64,000 nucleotides of DNA, from positions 1,118,257 to 1,182,256 of the forward strand of contig NZ_KI912183.1 of NCBI RefSeq assembly GCF_000189755.2. Reading direction: 5' to 3'. The notes under the pieces are model-generated. The model had not been told where the DNA came from and ran no database searches. It was given only the letters and a program-made list of their open reading frames with translations. The number at the start of each line of letters is the position of its first letter. Positions within the stretch are counted from its first letter, which is position 1. Origin of the DNA: Desulfotomaculum nigrificans DSM 574 (GTDB lineage Bacteria > Bacillota > Desulfotomaculia > Desulfotomaculales > Desulfotomaculaceae). Below are positions 26,240-35,137 of the stretch, piece after piece. A program made the position numbers and the translations under genes.

Positions 26240-27676
26240 TTACCCTACACCTAACAGTTCTTTCCGGTGAACCTGCCAGGAAACCAGGCTGTTCACCCCT
26301 TTCTTCTTTAGCTGTTTTAATATTGCTTTCTTGACAGCAGACCACTGCTGCCAGTTATTTAACTTTCTAAAGCCTTCTTTTGCTTTAATAAACCTGTCTA
26401 CCAATCGTTTAGGAATTCTTTCATAGTCAAACCCCAGACCCCTCCGGGCTATCACTAAGGCTGCTGCCTGGTGGTTTGATAACCCGTACTGGTGCTGGTA
26501 TTTCAGAATTCCTATGACCGAGGTAAAGGCCGGTTTTACCTTTATTACCGGCACACCCTCACGGGCAGCACACCGGTCAATATATGCCAGAAACTTTGAC
26601 CAGACAAAACCGTGGCTCATACGGTTAAATTTGGCCGTTACGGATTTGTCGTGTTTAAATTTCAAATCTTCTACTGCCAGGGCACCGCCTGTTTCTTTTG
26701 CCAGAGCTACTACTTTCTTTGCCTTTTCTCCAATAAGGTTATTCCTCCGGTTGCTTTTGGCATAAGTCCATTCTCCCTGGCCTAACCACTGACTGCCCCG
26801 GTACTGTCCCAGGCAGTCTGTTAGGGCAATTCCTAAGCCGTCAGGGTTGGTATCTACCCCAACAGCACCGTGGGCATGATAGGGATCCGGCATATCTTCT
26901 TCGATGGTGACATGAATATAGTACCTGCCGTCCTTACGAATTATTTCTACTTGGTAGGAGCTGCCTGTTTTAAGGTAGTCCAAAACCATCTGCCGGTAGT
27001 TTCGACCATTGATTTTTCTTGTTTTTTTGGAAGGTTTATGGGCCAGGTAAACCGGAACGGTGATACGCTTATATCTGCCTGTTCCAGTTGGCTCGGCGGC
27101 TATATCCAGGTAGATTTGACCGTTCATCTCGTACAGGCGTGTATTCAAGTTGCCGCCCTTGGTTTTGTCTCCCCGGGACAGGTAACGGTTGCTTCTTGCT
27201 TCCTGCCATTCTTCCCGGGTGATATTGCCCTTACACCTTTCCAGAAACAGTCTCTTTCCTCCGAAAACTATTGTCGGAAAGGTCTTGGCTTCCAGGTGTT
27301 TTTGCCAGTCTGCCAGCTTCCTCTGTTCCTTTTCCAGTCGTTTTTGCAGGTTGGCTTTTTTCTTGGACGATTTGGCTTTAGTTATTCGCTTTTGGGTAAA
27401 CTCTACTTTGGCCAGGGCATTGGCGTAGTGTAACTTGACCAATTCATGCTGGCTTTTGATGGTGCTTTGGGCATCATACACCGCATCGTTGGCCTGGCGG
27501 GAGTTGAGGTTAAACTTGACCTGCACGCCTTGGCGGATGTCCTGGTTTCTTTTGCCTTCCAGTAATCTTTTAAAGCTCCACCTGACTGCTGCACAGTAAC
27601 GGGCCATGAGGTTATCGAGGTAGGCTTGTTGGGTTTCGGTAAGTTCAAGGATTACTCCCATTGCCGTCGTTTTCAC
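26240..27676 (-). CDS. tnpB: TnpB-family RNA-guided nuclease-like protein, atypical C-terminus
   Basis: 478 residues from the preferred GTG at 27676, which has GAGGTGG at 6 nt (a TTG at 27697 is possible). RuvC-I Asp is in GVDTNPDGLGIALTD and RuvC-II Glu in GALAVEDLKF. The usual zinc ribbon (CxxC...CxxC) is absent, and the RuvC-III region reads LSNHQAAALVIARRGLG, with no Asp where canonical TnpB has DxNAAxN. TnpB nucleases protect and re-copy their element by cutting empty sites with a guide RNA. Activity here is uncertain. Its start overlaps tnpA. Confidence 0.85.
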   Translation of the reverse strand: MKTTAMGVILELTETQQAYLDNLMARYCAAVRWSFKRLLEGKRNQDIRQGVQVKFNLNSRQANDAVYDAQSTIKSQHELVKLHYANALAKVEFTQKRITKAKSSKKKANLQKRLEKEQRKLADWQKHLEAKTFPTIVFGGKRLFLERCKGNITREEWQEARSNRYLSRGDKTKGGNLNTRLYEMNGQIYLDIAAEPTGTGRYKRITVPVYLAHKPSKKTRKINGRNYRQMVLDYLKTGSSYQVEIIRKDGRYYIHVTIEEDMPDPYHAHGAVGVDTNPDGLGIALTDCLGQYRGSQWLGQGEWTYAKSNRRNNLIGEKAKKVVALAKETGGALAVEDLKFKHDKSVTAKFNRMSHGFVWSKFLAYIDRCAAREGVPVIKVKPAFTSVIGILKYQHQYGLSNHQAAALVIARRGLGFDYERIPKRLVDRFIKAKEGFRKLNNWQQWSAVKKAILKQLKKKGVNSLVSWQVHRKELLGVG

Positions 27677-28304
27677 CGGCAGCCACCTCGCTTTCAATGA
27701 CCTGCACCAGTTTTTTTGCCACTCTACCGCCGCGTTTTCCGTAAAGTCTGGCTGAAAAACCGGTTACTATGGCTATCATGTCTTCTACCAGTTCTTCTTG
27801 CGGTTCTTTATTGGGCCGGTCATCTACTTCTTCGATAACCACGTTAAATTGTCGGCAAAATTCTTTGAGATGCTTGTAACCAAAACGGGTTAAACGGTCA
27901 CGGTATTCTATGAGAACAATATCTACTTGACCACCGGCGATAATTTTTAATAGTTTGCTGAGTTCTTTACGGTTTTCGTTTAACCCGGAGGCAACTTCCT
28001 GATACTCTGCAACTACAGCATATTTCCTGCGCTTGGCGATTCCTTGCAATCGCTCCAATTGTCGGATTAAGTTCCCGTTGTCAGCCTGTTTTTTAGTAGA
28101 AACTCTGGCATATATAGCACAACGATTTCCTTTAATTTCTACAGTTTTACCCATAACAGCAAGCAGTTCGCTTTCGTCATACCGACGATGACCGCCAGCA
28201 GTTTTTATCGGATGTATAATCCCTTCTCTTGACCATCTGTGAAGGGTACTGATGTGCAAATTGTATAATTTTTTAACCTCTTTTGCTGTTAAATATTTTC
28301 TCAT
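27645..28304 (-). CDS. tnpA: IS607-type serine recombinase (transposase)
   Basis: 219 residues. A MerR-like HTH at the N-terminus (YLTAKEVKKLYNLHISTLHRWSREG...GGHRRYDESEL) precedes the serine recombinase core, with the nucleophile in IYARVSTKKQADN (about residue 69) and the arginine-bearing DIVLIEYRDRLTRFGY. Start ATG lies inside one arm of an inverted repeat and has AGAGGTGG at 6 nt. The 3' end overlaps tnpB. IS607 recombinases move the element by circular intermediates into GG sites. Confidence 0.93.
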   Translation of the reverse strand: MRKYLTAKEVKKLYNLHISTLHRWSREGIIHPIKTAGGHRRYDESELLAVMGKTVEIKGNRCAIYARVSTKKQADNGNLIRQLERLQGIAKRRKYAVVAEYQEVASGLNENRKELSKLLKIIAGGQVDIVLIEYRDRLTRFGYKHLKEFCRQFNVVIEEVDDRPNKEPQEELVEDMIAIVTGFSARLYGKRGGRVAKKLVQVIESEVAAGENDGNGSNP

Positions 28305-28348
28305 TATTAACCACCTCTGTTACCATTGTAACATATTGGTTAATAATG
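28302..28348. repeat. Inverted repeat at the left end of the IS607 element
   Basis: CATTATTAACCA (28302-28313) is exactly complementary to TGGTTAATAATG (28337-28348), with GTTAC-CATT-GTAAC nested between. It covers the tnpA start codon and is the likely recombinase binding or autoregulatory site. Confidence 0.7.
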
Positions 28349-28359
28349 GCTATGATTAA

Positions 28360-29316
28360 CTATCTTTGCATAAGTATTTTGGAAGCTGTTTTAACCTCCC
28401 CGGTAACTGCCATAAAGGCATCTTCTAAATTGCCCTTTATTTCGGCAAACTCCAGCACCGGCCAACCCCTGGCCATGATTTCCTGCAGCAGTTTGCCCTG
28501 GGCAGATTTATTTCCGGTAAAGGATACCCTGGCCCAACCGGCATCCCCGTCTACACTAAGCACCTGGGCTTGCCCTTGCAGAAAACTTATTAACTCGGGC
28601 AGTCTTTCCGCCACTTCCACCTTTAGTATTCTGGCCCCCTGGCGAGCGGCCGTGACTTCCTCTACCGAACCGCTGGCCACCAACCGTCCTTGCTCCAATA
28701 TAGCAATGTTATCACACATCTCGGCCAATTCCGGCAGGATATGGGAGCTAATCAGCACAGTTTTGTTCATCCGCCGCAACTGCCGGATCACCTCTTTCAT
28801 TTCCGCCCTGGCCCGGGGATCCAGTCCTGAAGCCGGTTCATCCAAAATTAACACAGCCGGGTCGTGCACCAGGCAGCGGGCCAGGGCCAGCCGCTGCTTC
28901 ATGCCGCGGGACAGTAAATCCACATAGCAATCCGCTTTGTCCCTGAGGTTCACCAATTCCAATAAATCCCGGACTAAACCGGGCCGCTGGCCGGCGGGTA
29001 TCCGGTAGGCCGCAGCATAAAATTCCAGATACTCCGTTGCCTTCAGCCCATCATATACCCCAAAAAAGTCCGGCATATAACCAATTAACCGGCGAACAGC
29101 GGTGGGCTCCTTAACCACATCATGCCCTCCTACCAGGACAGTGCCACCGTCGGGGGCCAGTAAGGTGGCGATAATTGACATGGCCGTGGTTTTACCCGCC
29201 CCGTTGGGCCCAATTAAACCGTAAACCCGGCCGCCTTCTATGTTTAGGGTAAAATCCCTTAAGGCGCAGTTCTCACCGTACCTTTTAGTTAACGATTTAA
29301 TCTCCACCGCATTCAC
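28360..29316 (-). CDS. ABC transporter ATPase, C-terminus altered by IS607 insertion
   Basis: 318 residues. Walker A GPNGAGKTT (about 35-43), signature LSRGMKQRLALARCL, Walker B VLILDEPASGLD and the H-loop SSH are all intact. The last six residues (KILMQR) are encoded by the insertion element; the reconstructed original end is S-R-C-N-R-stop overlapping the permease start by ATGA. Function is probably kept since only the extreme tail changed. Start is GTG overlapping the stop of the preceding gene. It probably exports an unknown substrate with the permease at 25109. Confidence 0.93.
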   Translation of the reverse strand: MNAVEIKSLTKRYGENCALRDFTLNIEGGRVYGLIGPNGAGKTTAMSIIATLLAPDGGTVLVGGHDVVKEPTAVRRLIGYMPDFFGVYDGLKATEYLEFYAAAYRIPAGQRPGLVRDLLELVNLRDKADCYVDLLSRGMKQRLALARCLVHDPAVLILDEPASGLDPRARAEMKEVIRQLRRMNKTVLISSHILPELAEMCDNIAILEQGRLVASGSVEEVTAARQGARILKVEVAERLPELISFLQGQAQVLSVDGDAGWARVSFTGNKSAQGKLLQEIMARGWPVLEFAEIKGNLEDAFMAVTGEVKTASKILMQR

Positions 29317-31667
29317 TGGCTAACCACTCCTTCCACCGTTACCGCAGGCATTAATATCCGGTCCGGTTGGCCCAACCCGGAGACCTTTTCTACCTGCAGG
29401 CGAAATTCACCGTTCGGTGAACGGTAGCGTTGCAACTGGTCCGATCCAATTTTCAATCCCGACCCCGGCAGATCTACCCAGTTGTTCTCCTGCCAATCAA
29501 AGTAACGTAGAGAAAAATTTTTATTTTCCCGGCCTGGGAATTCCAGTTCCACCACCCGCACAGCTTTATCCCGGAAGGGCCGGTCTAAGTTAATACTAAA
29601 GGTAACCTTGCCCTCAAAAACTGTGTAGCCGGCGGCATTGCGTTCAAAGGCACCCCGTGAATCAATTATTTGCGGTATGAGCATACCTGGCGGCAACTTA
29701 ACAGCTTTACCCGGAGCGATATCCAAGCGCAGGTTTTGTTTCACCAAAGCTAAACTATAGTCTTTAACCGGCTCTCCCGAGAGGATTTGGAACAGATCCA
29801 GGGAATCATCACTCCAACCCAGGAAGATAACATCATCGCTGTTCATATTTCTTTGCATGGGGCCCAGGGCCACCTCCACCATCTGTCTCTCCCTGACATA
29901 TTCATCCCTTTGGCCCGGTGCAATGGGAGGCACCAACCCATTTCTCACATCGTTGGGACCCAGACTGACAGGCCAGTTGTTAATGGCTTGATTTACTTCA
30001 ATACTGTCACCGGCGTCAATTTTACCCAGGGCAATGGAACCCGCCCCCACCATAATCCGGCAATCCCGCAGCTTCATTGTAGTATGATTACTGATACGGC
30101 CCCTGAGGGTACCGTTATCCAAAGTCAGCTGACCTTCAATTTGACCCAGGTTATTCTTCACGGCAATGGCCCGGGCCTGGCGCATGGACCAGTACTCCAC
30201 ATTTTGAAATGACAAGTTGGGGCGGTCACCGTATTGAATAATGGGGGCTGATTTGTTGGGACCCATTTGGTAATCATTGGACAAAATGATGGACCTGGCC
30301 GGTCCCTGTACATTGAGGGTACCCCCGTAGGGGCTGACAAAGGCCCCGGTGGCATTGACTTCAGCCAGATGCTTGTCCAAAATATCAACCACCGCCAGGG
30401 TTTGGCTGATGGGAGCATGAATTCGCTGGGCCGGCGACATCAGATAAACCACCAGGGTGGTTAGCAGAGCCGCCGATGGTATCAACCACCATAACCAGTC
30501 TCTGCGGTCACGGCGTTTTAAAATTAAATACAGGCCCGGTCCCACCACCAGGACATAAATAAACCAGATAACTGCCACCCGGGGTACCGGTGGCATTTTC
30601 AGTTGAGGCAGGTAGCCCGCCGCCTGGCTCAATATATCACCTGCCATATATTTTTCTGTGTGGTCGGTAAATGCCAAACGACCTTCTTTGGTTTTGCCAA
30701 AAACCAGGGGCCAAACAGCTGTAGACTCGGCAGTCAGTTGTTCCAGAGGAATGCCGCAGAAAACCACCTGGCCCTGGCCCAGCTGGCGGGAAGCCACCAC
30801 GATTACACCATTGACCTGGGCCAAGACTTGGCCTTTGGTTAGGCGGCCGGTGGTAACAGAAACCGTCCCTTTAACCAATCGCAATCCCCCCAGGTCAGCG
30901 GCCACCACCCTTTGCCCCTCTGCGGTAACCGGCGAAATATCAGCCAGTGCCCCACCGGAGTAGGTACCGGCGCCGCCGGAAATCAGCAACATGCCCCCCA
31001 GGGAGACCCAATCCTTTAATGTTTTTAATTGTTTATCACTTAGTTTGGCCACGGCCTGATCATCCACGATAATTACATCCACCAATCCCAATTCCAGGGG
31101 GTCCTCTGGCAAATGGTCCGGGGCCAAAAACTTGATGGCTGTCTGTCCGGTAAAGGTTTGATCCAACCAGGAAGCAATACCACCTTTGAGTGGTTTCTCG
31201 CTTAAACTTAAGGCAATTACCCCGCTGCTGACGGCGGTACCTTGAATATAGCTTTGGGCCACCGGCGTCCCGTCCACCAGTAAAGTTACCACGGCGCCGG
31301 CATTAATCAGTTGGCCGGGCACCATCAGACCGGTTTGGACCAGCCCGCCCGCCGGTACCTGCACCAACTTCTGGTATCTCATGGACTGGTTGGGTTCCGG
31401 TGATTCATGTTCGGATTTATCTCTTTCCACCACCAGCAGTCCTTTAAAGGCTGCCCCTTGGTTGGCAATGGTTATATTTACTCCGGTGGGAAAATTAACT
31501 TTGTACATCCCGCTTAAACCAGGTTGCACCGCCAGTCGCACCTGATCCGGACCCGCCTGCTGGGCCATAGCCGCGGTTGGCCCCATTAAGGCCAGTAACA
31601 GTAGCATGGTTAAAATGGCCCCCAGGGTCCATTCACAACCCCGGGTTTTCTGCCGCATATTTCGCAT
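29313..31667 (-). CDS. Large exported/membrane protein of the ABC operon, unknown function
   Basis: 784 residues. A signal-type hydrophobic stretch (LGAILTMLLLLALMGPTAAMAQ) begins the protein. Residues about 190-330 resemble a glutamine-amidotransferase-like fold (DLGLVDVIIVDDQAVAKLSDKQLKTLKDWVSLGGMLLISGG). Two membrane helices follow near residues 370-420 (WFIYVLVVGPGLYLILKRRDRRDW). The rest is beta-rich and external. Such proteins often accompany ABC-2 transporters of unknown role. Overlaps the ATPase gene start and follows the propeller gene by 3 bp. Confidence 0.75.
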   Translation of the reverse strand: MRNMRQKTRGCEWTLGAILTMLLLLALMGPTAAMAQQAGPDQVRLAVQPGLSGMYKVNFPTGVNITIANQGAAFKGLLVVERDKSEHESPEPNQSMRYQKLVQVPAGGLVQTGLMVPGQLINAGAVVTLLVDGTPVAQSYIQGTAVSSGVIALSLSEKPLKGGIASWLDQTFTGQTAIKFLAPDHLPEDPLELGLVDVIIVDDQAVAKLSDKQLKTLKDWVSLGGMLLISGGAGTYSGGALADISPVTAEGQRVVAADLGGLRLVKGTVSVTTGRLTKGQVLAQVNGVIVVASRQLGQGQVVFCGIPLEQLTAESTAVWPLVFGKTKEGRLAFTDHTEKYMAGDILSQAAGYLPQLKMPPVPRVAVIWFIYVLVVGPGLYLILKRRDRRDWLWWLIPSAALLTTLVVYLMSPAQRIHAPISQTLAVVDILDKHLAEVNATGAFVSPYGGTLNVQGPARSIILSNDYQMGPNKSAPIIQYGDRPNLSFQNVEYWSMRQARAIAVKNNLGQIEGQLTLDNGTLRGRISNHTTMKLRDCRIMVGAGSIALGKIDAGDSIEVNQAINNWPVSLGPNDVRNGLVPPIAPGQRDEYVRERQMVEVALGPMQRNMNSDDVIFLGWSDDSLDLFQILSGEPVKDYSLALVKQNLRLDIAPGKAVKLPPGMLIPQIIDSRGAFERNAAGYTVFEGKVTFSINLDRPFRDKAVRVVELEFPGRENKNFSLRYFDWQENNWVDLPGSGLKIGSDQLQRYRSPNGEFRLQVEKVSGLGQPDRILMPAVTVEGVVSQ

Positions 31668-31670
31668 AGA

Positions 31671-33065
31671 TCAGTCCCTCCGCTTCTTCCACTGTTGCTC
31701 CAGCATTACTTTAACCAGGGCCACAGTATCACCGTTCCGGCGAGCAAACAGTAACCATTTCCCATCGGGGCCAAAAACTTGCCCTTCACACTGGTTAATT
31801 TCCTTAAGCACCAGAGTCTTGGGCTCCCCGGAACCATCCATTTCCTGCTGGCGCAGCCAGTTAATCTCTAACCCGGATACCTGGTTTGGCGCTGCCACCA
31901 GTAAATTACTGCCAGCCAACCAGTCTTGCCCCTGCCTTAATCGTTTACTAATGGCTGAACCATCGTTACCCAGATATACCGCTCTAATTTCCGGCACCTG
32001 CTGGCGAACACTGTATTGCGGTTCACCATCCGGCATGAAAGTCAGTATCCGTTCCTGGGTTTTCTGGGTAACGAAGGCCAGATAACCGTTTTTACTCCAG
32101 GTGGGCCTTTCACCCGGCCCCAGCAATTGGGTGTCACCGGTTTTGATATCTACCAAATAGAGGACATAACTGTTTTCTTTATCCGGTTGCTGCACCACCA
32201 GATGTTTGCCATCCGGCGACCAGGCAGGGTAATCTCCCTGGGTAACCAGCCTGGCCTGCCCGGTGATGGGCTTAACCCAAACCTCCGCCGGTTCCCCCGC
32301 CCGCTTAACTACATAGGCCAATGTATCGCCACCGGGGGAGAAGGTCAAGTTAGCATAGTGCCAAGCCGGCTTAGCCCATTGGCTGTTATCCTTCGGCTTA
32401 AGATTACTGAATTTAGATCCCCCGGAGGTTAGGTTTACTACGGGTAGTTGCTGTATTTCTTCAACACCGTGGGATCCTACCACAAAGGCCACCTGATGGC
32501 CATCCGGTGACCAAGTGGGGGAACGAAAATAACCTCCCTCCGGTGGGTCAAGGGTGGCCACTTGCATACCACTGGCCGATAAAAGAACCAACCGCCCGCC
32601 GCGCACCACTAAAATTTGCTGGCCATCCGGGCTAACAGCCGGATATAAGGGTTGGTCCTCAGCCCAAAATCTGGTAATCTCCTGAGGCAAACCGACTGGT
32701 TGTAAAATAACTTCCCCGCCGGCATGGCGCCAAAGGCCAACCACGGCCGCTATCAACAGCACGGCTAAGACTAACATTCCGGCAGGCTTTAACCACCTGG
32801 AACATTTTGGGGATGGCTCAGGTACCGTTCCCATAATCACCGGGGCAGTGGTTAATTGACCACTTTCCCTTAATTTCTCCTGCTGTTCCAGCAGTTTTTT
32901 ACGTAATTCCTCCTGCAGTCGACGGTTCACCGGTACTACTTCTCTCACCTGACGCATGTGGTTAAGTAATTGGGACAGGCCGTCTTCCCCTTGTTGTCTG
33001 GCCCGGAGCCACTGGTCAATGGGGAGAACCTTGTTGTCCTTATCGCGGGAGTTATTTTCCGGCAT
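31671..33065 (-). CDS. Membrane-anchored TolB/WD40-like beta-propeller, putative anti-sigma factor
   Basis: 464 residues from ATG 33065 (AAGGGGG upstream; a longer frame starts at 33092). Residues 1-90 are cytoplasmic and charged, a single membrane helix lies near 95-115 (MLVLAVLLIAAVVGLW), and the external part has at least five propeller repeats with SPDG or SPGG motifs. Placement directly after an ECF sigma gene, overlapping it by 14 bp, suggests it binds and holds the sigma factor and senses an envelope signal. No classical zinc-binding anti-sigma motif is present, so this is inference. Confidence 0.75.
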   Translation of the reverse strand: MPENNSRDKDNKVLPIDQWLRARQQGEDGLSQLLNHMRQVREVVPVNRRLQEELRKKLLEQQEKLRESGQLTTAPVIMGTVPEPSPKCSRWLKPAGMLVLAVLLIAAVVGLWRHAGGEVILQPVGLPQEITRFWAEDQPLYPAVSPDGQQILVVRGGRLVLLSASGMQVATLDPPEGGYFRSPTWSPDGHQVAFVVGSHGVEEIQQLPVVNLTSGGSKFSNLKPKDNSQWAKPAWHYANLTFSPGGDTLAYVVKRAGEPAEVWVKPITGQARLVTQGDYPAWSPDGKHLVVQQPDKENSYVLYLVDIKTGDTQLLGPGERPTWSKNGYLAFVTQKTQERILTFMPDGEPQYSVRQQVPEIRAVYLGNDGSAISKRLRQGQDWLAGSNLLVAAPNQVSGLEINWLRQQEMDGSGEPKTLVLKEINQCEGQVFGPDGKWLLFARRNGDTVALVKVMLEQQWKKRRD

Positions 33066-33603
33066 CTGGCATACCCCCTTCCCGGGCAGCATATTTACTT
33101 CTCAATTGTTTCAGAGCCCGATGGTGCAACATCCGTACGGCCGATTCGGTTTTGCCTAAGACCTGTGCTATTTGAGCAAACTTTAAATCCCCGGCATAAC
33201 GCAGGGCAACCACATCCCGGTAATCCGGCGCTAAATCTCTTAATAATTGGCGCAGCTTACGTAATTCCTCTCCCTGCAAGATTTGCTCTTCAGGTCCGCC
33301 CTCGGAAGTGGCCGCCAATTCCAACAGCACATCATTACTGGCATACTCCCGGCGTCCCCGCATGTAATCCACATATACATTGTGCGTTATTCTAAAAATC
33401 CAGGCAGCAAAAGGCCCATCTCCCCGGTACTTATGAAAATTTTCCAGGGCCTTCATAAATACAGTGGTGGTTAGATCGTCGGCATCCCACACACTGTCTA
33501 ACCGGTACCGGAGATAGCGGTTTACCGGTGCAAAATAAAGATCATACAGTTCTGCAAAGGATAATTCAGCATCCGGGTGGCGCTGATTAGTGGCTGGGGT
33601 CAT
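33052..33603 (-). CDS. ECF-type RNA polymerase sigma factor
   Basis: 183 residues. Region 2 is visible in FAELYDLYFAPVNRYLRYRLDSVWDADDLTTTVFMKALENFHKYRG and AAWIFRITHNVYVDYMR. Region 4 reads LAPDYRDVVALRYAGDLKFAQIAQVLGKTESAVRMLHHRALKQLR. It heads the operon with the propeller protein, the large exported protein and the ABC transporter, and probably drives that operon. Start ATG at 33603. Confidence 0.93.
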   Translation of the reverse strand: MTPATNQRHPDAELSFAELYDLYFAPVNRYLRYRLDSVWDADDLTTTVFMKALENFHKYRGDGPFAAWIFRITHNVYVDYMRGRREYASNDVLLELAATSEGGPEEQILQGEELRKLRQLLRDLAPDYRDVVALRYAGDLKFAQIAQVLGKTESAVRMLHHRALKQLRSKYAAREGGMPDAGK

Positions 33604-33689
33604 TAAAAATACCTCATTTCATCAAATCCGTGAGTGTTTGAATCGATTCACTGGTAAAGACGCCAGAAATAAGGAAATGTAACACTAAA

Positions 33690-33735
33690 TACAAAAATAA
33701 GTCCGCCACAAAATTTCTGCGACGGACCTTGTTTT
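33690..33735 (-). terminator. Terminator after glpX
   Basis: On the minus strand AAGGTCCGTCGCA and TGTGGCGGACTT form an imperfect stem followed by ATTTTTG. Confidence 0.6.
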
Positions 33736-33747
33736 ATTTATATTAAT

Positions 33748-34716
33748 TTACTCCATAACCAAATGGGGTTTGTTGGGAATACTGTGTAAAGCTTTAATCC
33801 AGCGGACGGTCTTGGTATGCGCCCGCATAACAATAGAGTGGGTTTCCGCCCGGTCATTACCTACAAAGCGCACCCCTCTCAGCAGCTCCCCGTCAGTAAC
33901 CCCGGTGGCCGCAAAGATGGCATCGTTACCACGTACCATATCATCCATCATCAGCACTTGTCTGGGATCTTTCAGACCCATTTTTATACAGCGGTCATAT
34001 TCCTCTTGATTAGCAGGTACTAAGCGGCCCTGCTGCTCACCGCCCAGCGCCTTAATGGCAGCGGCTGAGATAACCCCCTCCGGAGCCCCGCCAATACCAA
34101 TATAGAGGTCGATACCGGTTTCTTCAAAACAGGTGGCAATGGCGGCACCAACATCACCGTCACTGAACAGTCTAACCCTGGCACCGGTACGGCGAACAGC
34201 CTCAATAATTTCTTTGTGCCGATCCCGCTCCAAGATCATCACGGTGCAGTCCTGAATTCTCTTTCGATTAGCCCGGGCCACAATTTCCAGTGTCCGGGGG
34301 ATCGGGTCATCAATGTGAATTAAACCAGCCGCCCGGGGACCCACAGCGATCTTCTCCATATACATATCAGGGGCATGCAGCAGGTTACCCTTATCCGAGA
34401 TGGCCACCACGGCCAGCGCGTTATTCAAACCTTTGGCCACAATATTAGTGCCTTCTAACGGATCCACAGCCACATCAACTTCGGGACCGTGACCGGAACC
34501 AACCTTTTCTCCGATGTATAGCATCGGGGCTTCATCCATTTCCCCTTCACCGATCACTACGGTACCGTCCATATTGACAGAGTCAAACATGGCCCGCATA
34601 GCACTGGTGGCTGCTTGGTCCGCCTCGTTCTTTTTACCTCTCCCCATCCAACGGGCTGAAGCCAGAGCAGCTACCTCCGTTACCCGCACTATCTCCAGAG
34701 CAAGCTCTCTATCCAC
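33748..34716 (-). CDS. glpX: Class II fructose-1,6-bisphosphatase
   Basis: 322 residues from GTG 34716, which has AAGGAGG at 8 nt and gives the family N-terminus [14 protein letters not shown]; an upstream start at 34746 is possible. The enzyme removes the 1-phosphate of fructose 1,6-bisphosphate in gluconeogenesis. Metal and phosphate-binding blocks are present: [30 protein letters not shown] and [14 protein letters not shown]. Stands alone. Confidence 0.95.
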   Translation of the reverse strand: MDRELALEIVRVTEVAALASARWMGRGKKNEADQAATSAMRAMFDSVNMDGTVVIGEGEMDEAPMLYIGEKVGSGHGPEVDVAVDPLEGTNIVAKGLNNALAVVAISDKGNLLHAPDMYMEKIAVGPRAAGLIHIDDPIPRTLEIVARANRKRIQDCTVMILERDRHKEIIEAVRRTGARVRLFSDGDVGAAIATCFEETGIDLYIGIGGAPEGVISAAAIKALGGEQQGRLVPANQEEYDRCIKMGLKDPRQVLMMDDMVRGNDAIFAATGVTDGELLRGVRFVGNDRAETHSIVMRAHTKTVRWIKALHSIPNKPHLVME

Positions 34717-34906
34717 AAAAAAGACCTCCTTAGATTTAAACCCCATTGTTTTTATACCAACCTACTAAATATTATATCATTGTCCAGACAAGTTAGGATT
34801 ATTTTTTATCTTGACATCATTACTAGAATTAATTAATCTTAACCCAAGATTAATGAAAAGTTAGTTAAGGGGTGGTAGAATAAGAACAGAGAAAGGGGGT
34901 TAGGTT

Positions 34907-35059
34907 ATGTCCGAAAAGGAGCATGCCATTAAAGCACTAATGGAAATGATTAAGCAGAATGAACTGCGCCAGGAGAAGCAACAGGAATTACGGGAATGGT
35001 TTACCAGCTTAAATGCAGACTTGATGAAAGCAATTAGATCTCTGCAACAGGGGGCTTAA
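34907..35059 (+). CDS. Small predicted helical protein (50 aa)
   Basis: A 50-codon frame starting ATG behind GAAAGGGGG at 8 nt. The product begins MSEKEHAIKALMEMIKQNE and is rich in Glu, Lys and Gln with a single aromatic patch (REWF), so it should form one or two amphipathic helices. Codon use looks normal. It lies 78 bp before the MFS gene on the same strand. I do not recognise a family. Confidence 0.5.
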   Translation: MSEKEHAIKALMEMIKQNELRQEKQQELREWFTSLNADLMKAIRSLQQGA

Positions 35060-35137
35060 ATATGGGCCTTTTTTTATTGCCTTTTCGGACATGAAATATT
35101 AATATTAAGATGTAAACTTAGGTTTAAGGAGGCAGTC

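Larger units (their letters stand above)
25974..28380 (-). mobile_element. IS607-family insertion element (tnpA serine recombinase + tnpB)
   Basis: The element carries an IS607-type resolvase and a TnpB and lies between two halves of an ABC operon. GG dinucleotides at 25972-25973 and 28381-28382 bound it, matching the known GG target of IS607 and its lack of target duplication. Removing one copy of GG plus the insert rejoins the ATPase and permease with an ATGA overlap. The right end holds an AAAACTTACGC/GCGTAAGTTTT hairpin. Both genes look intact. Confidence 0.88.
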
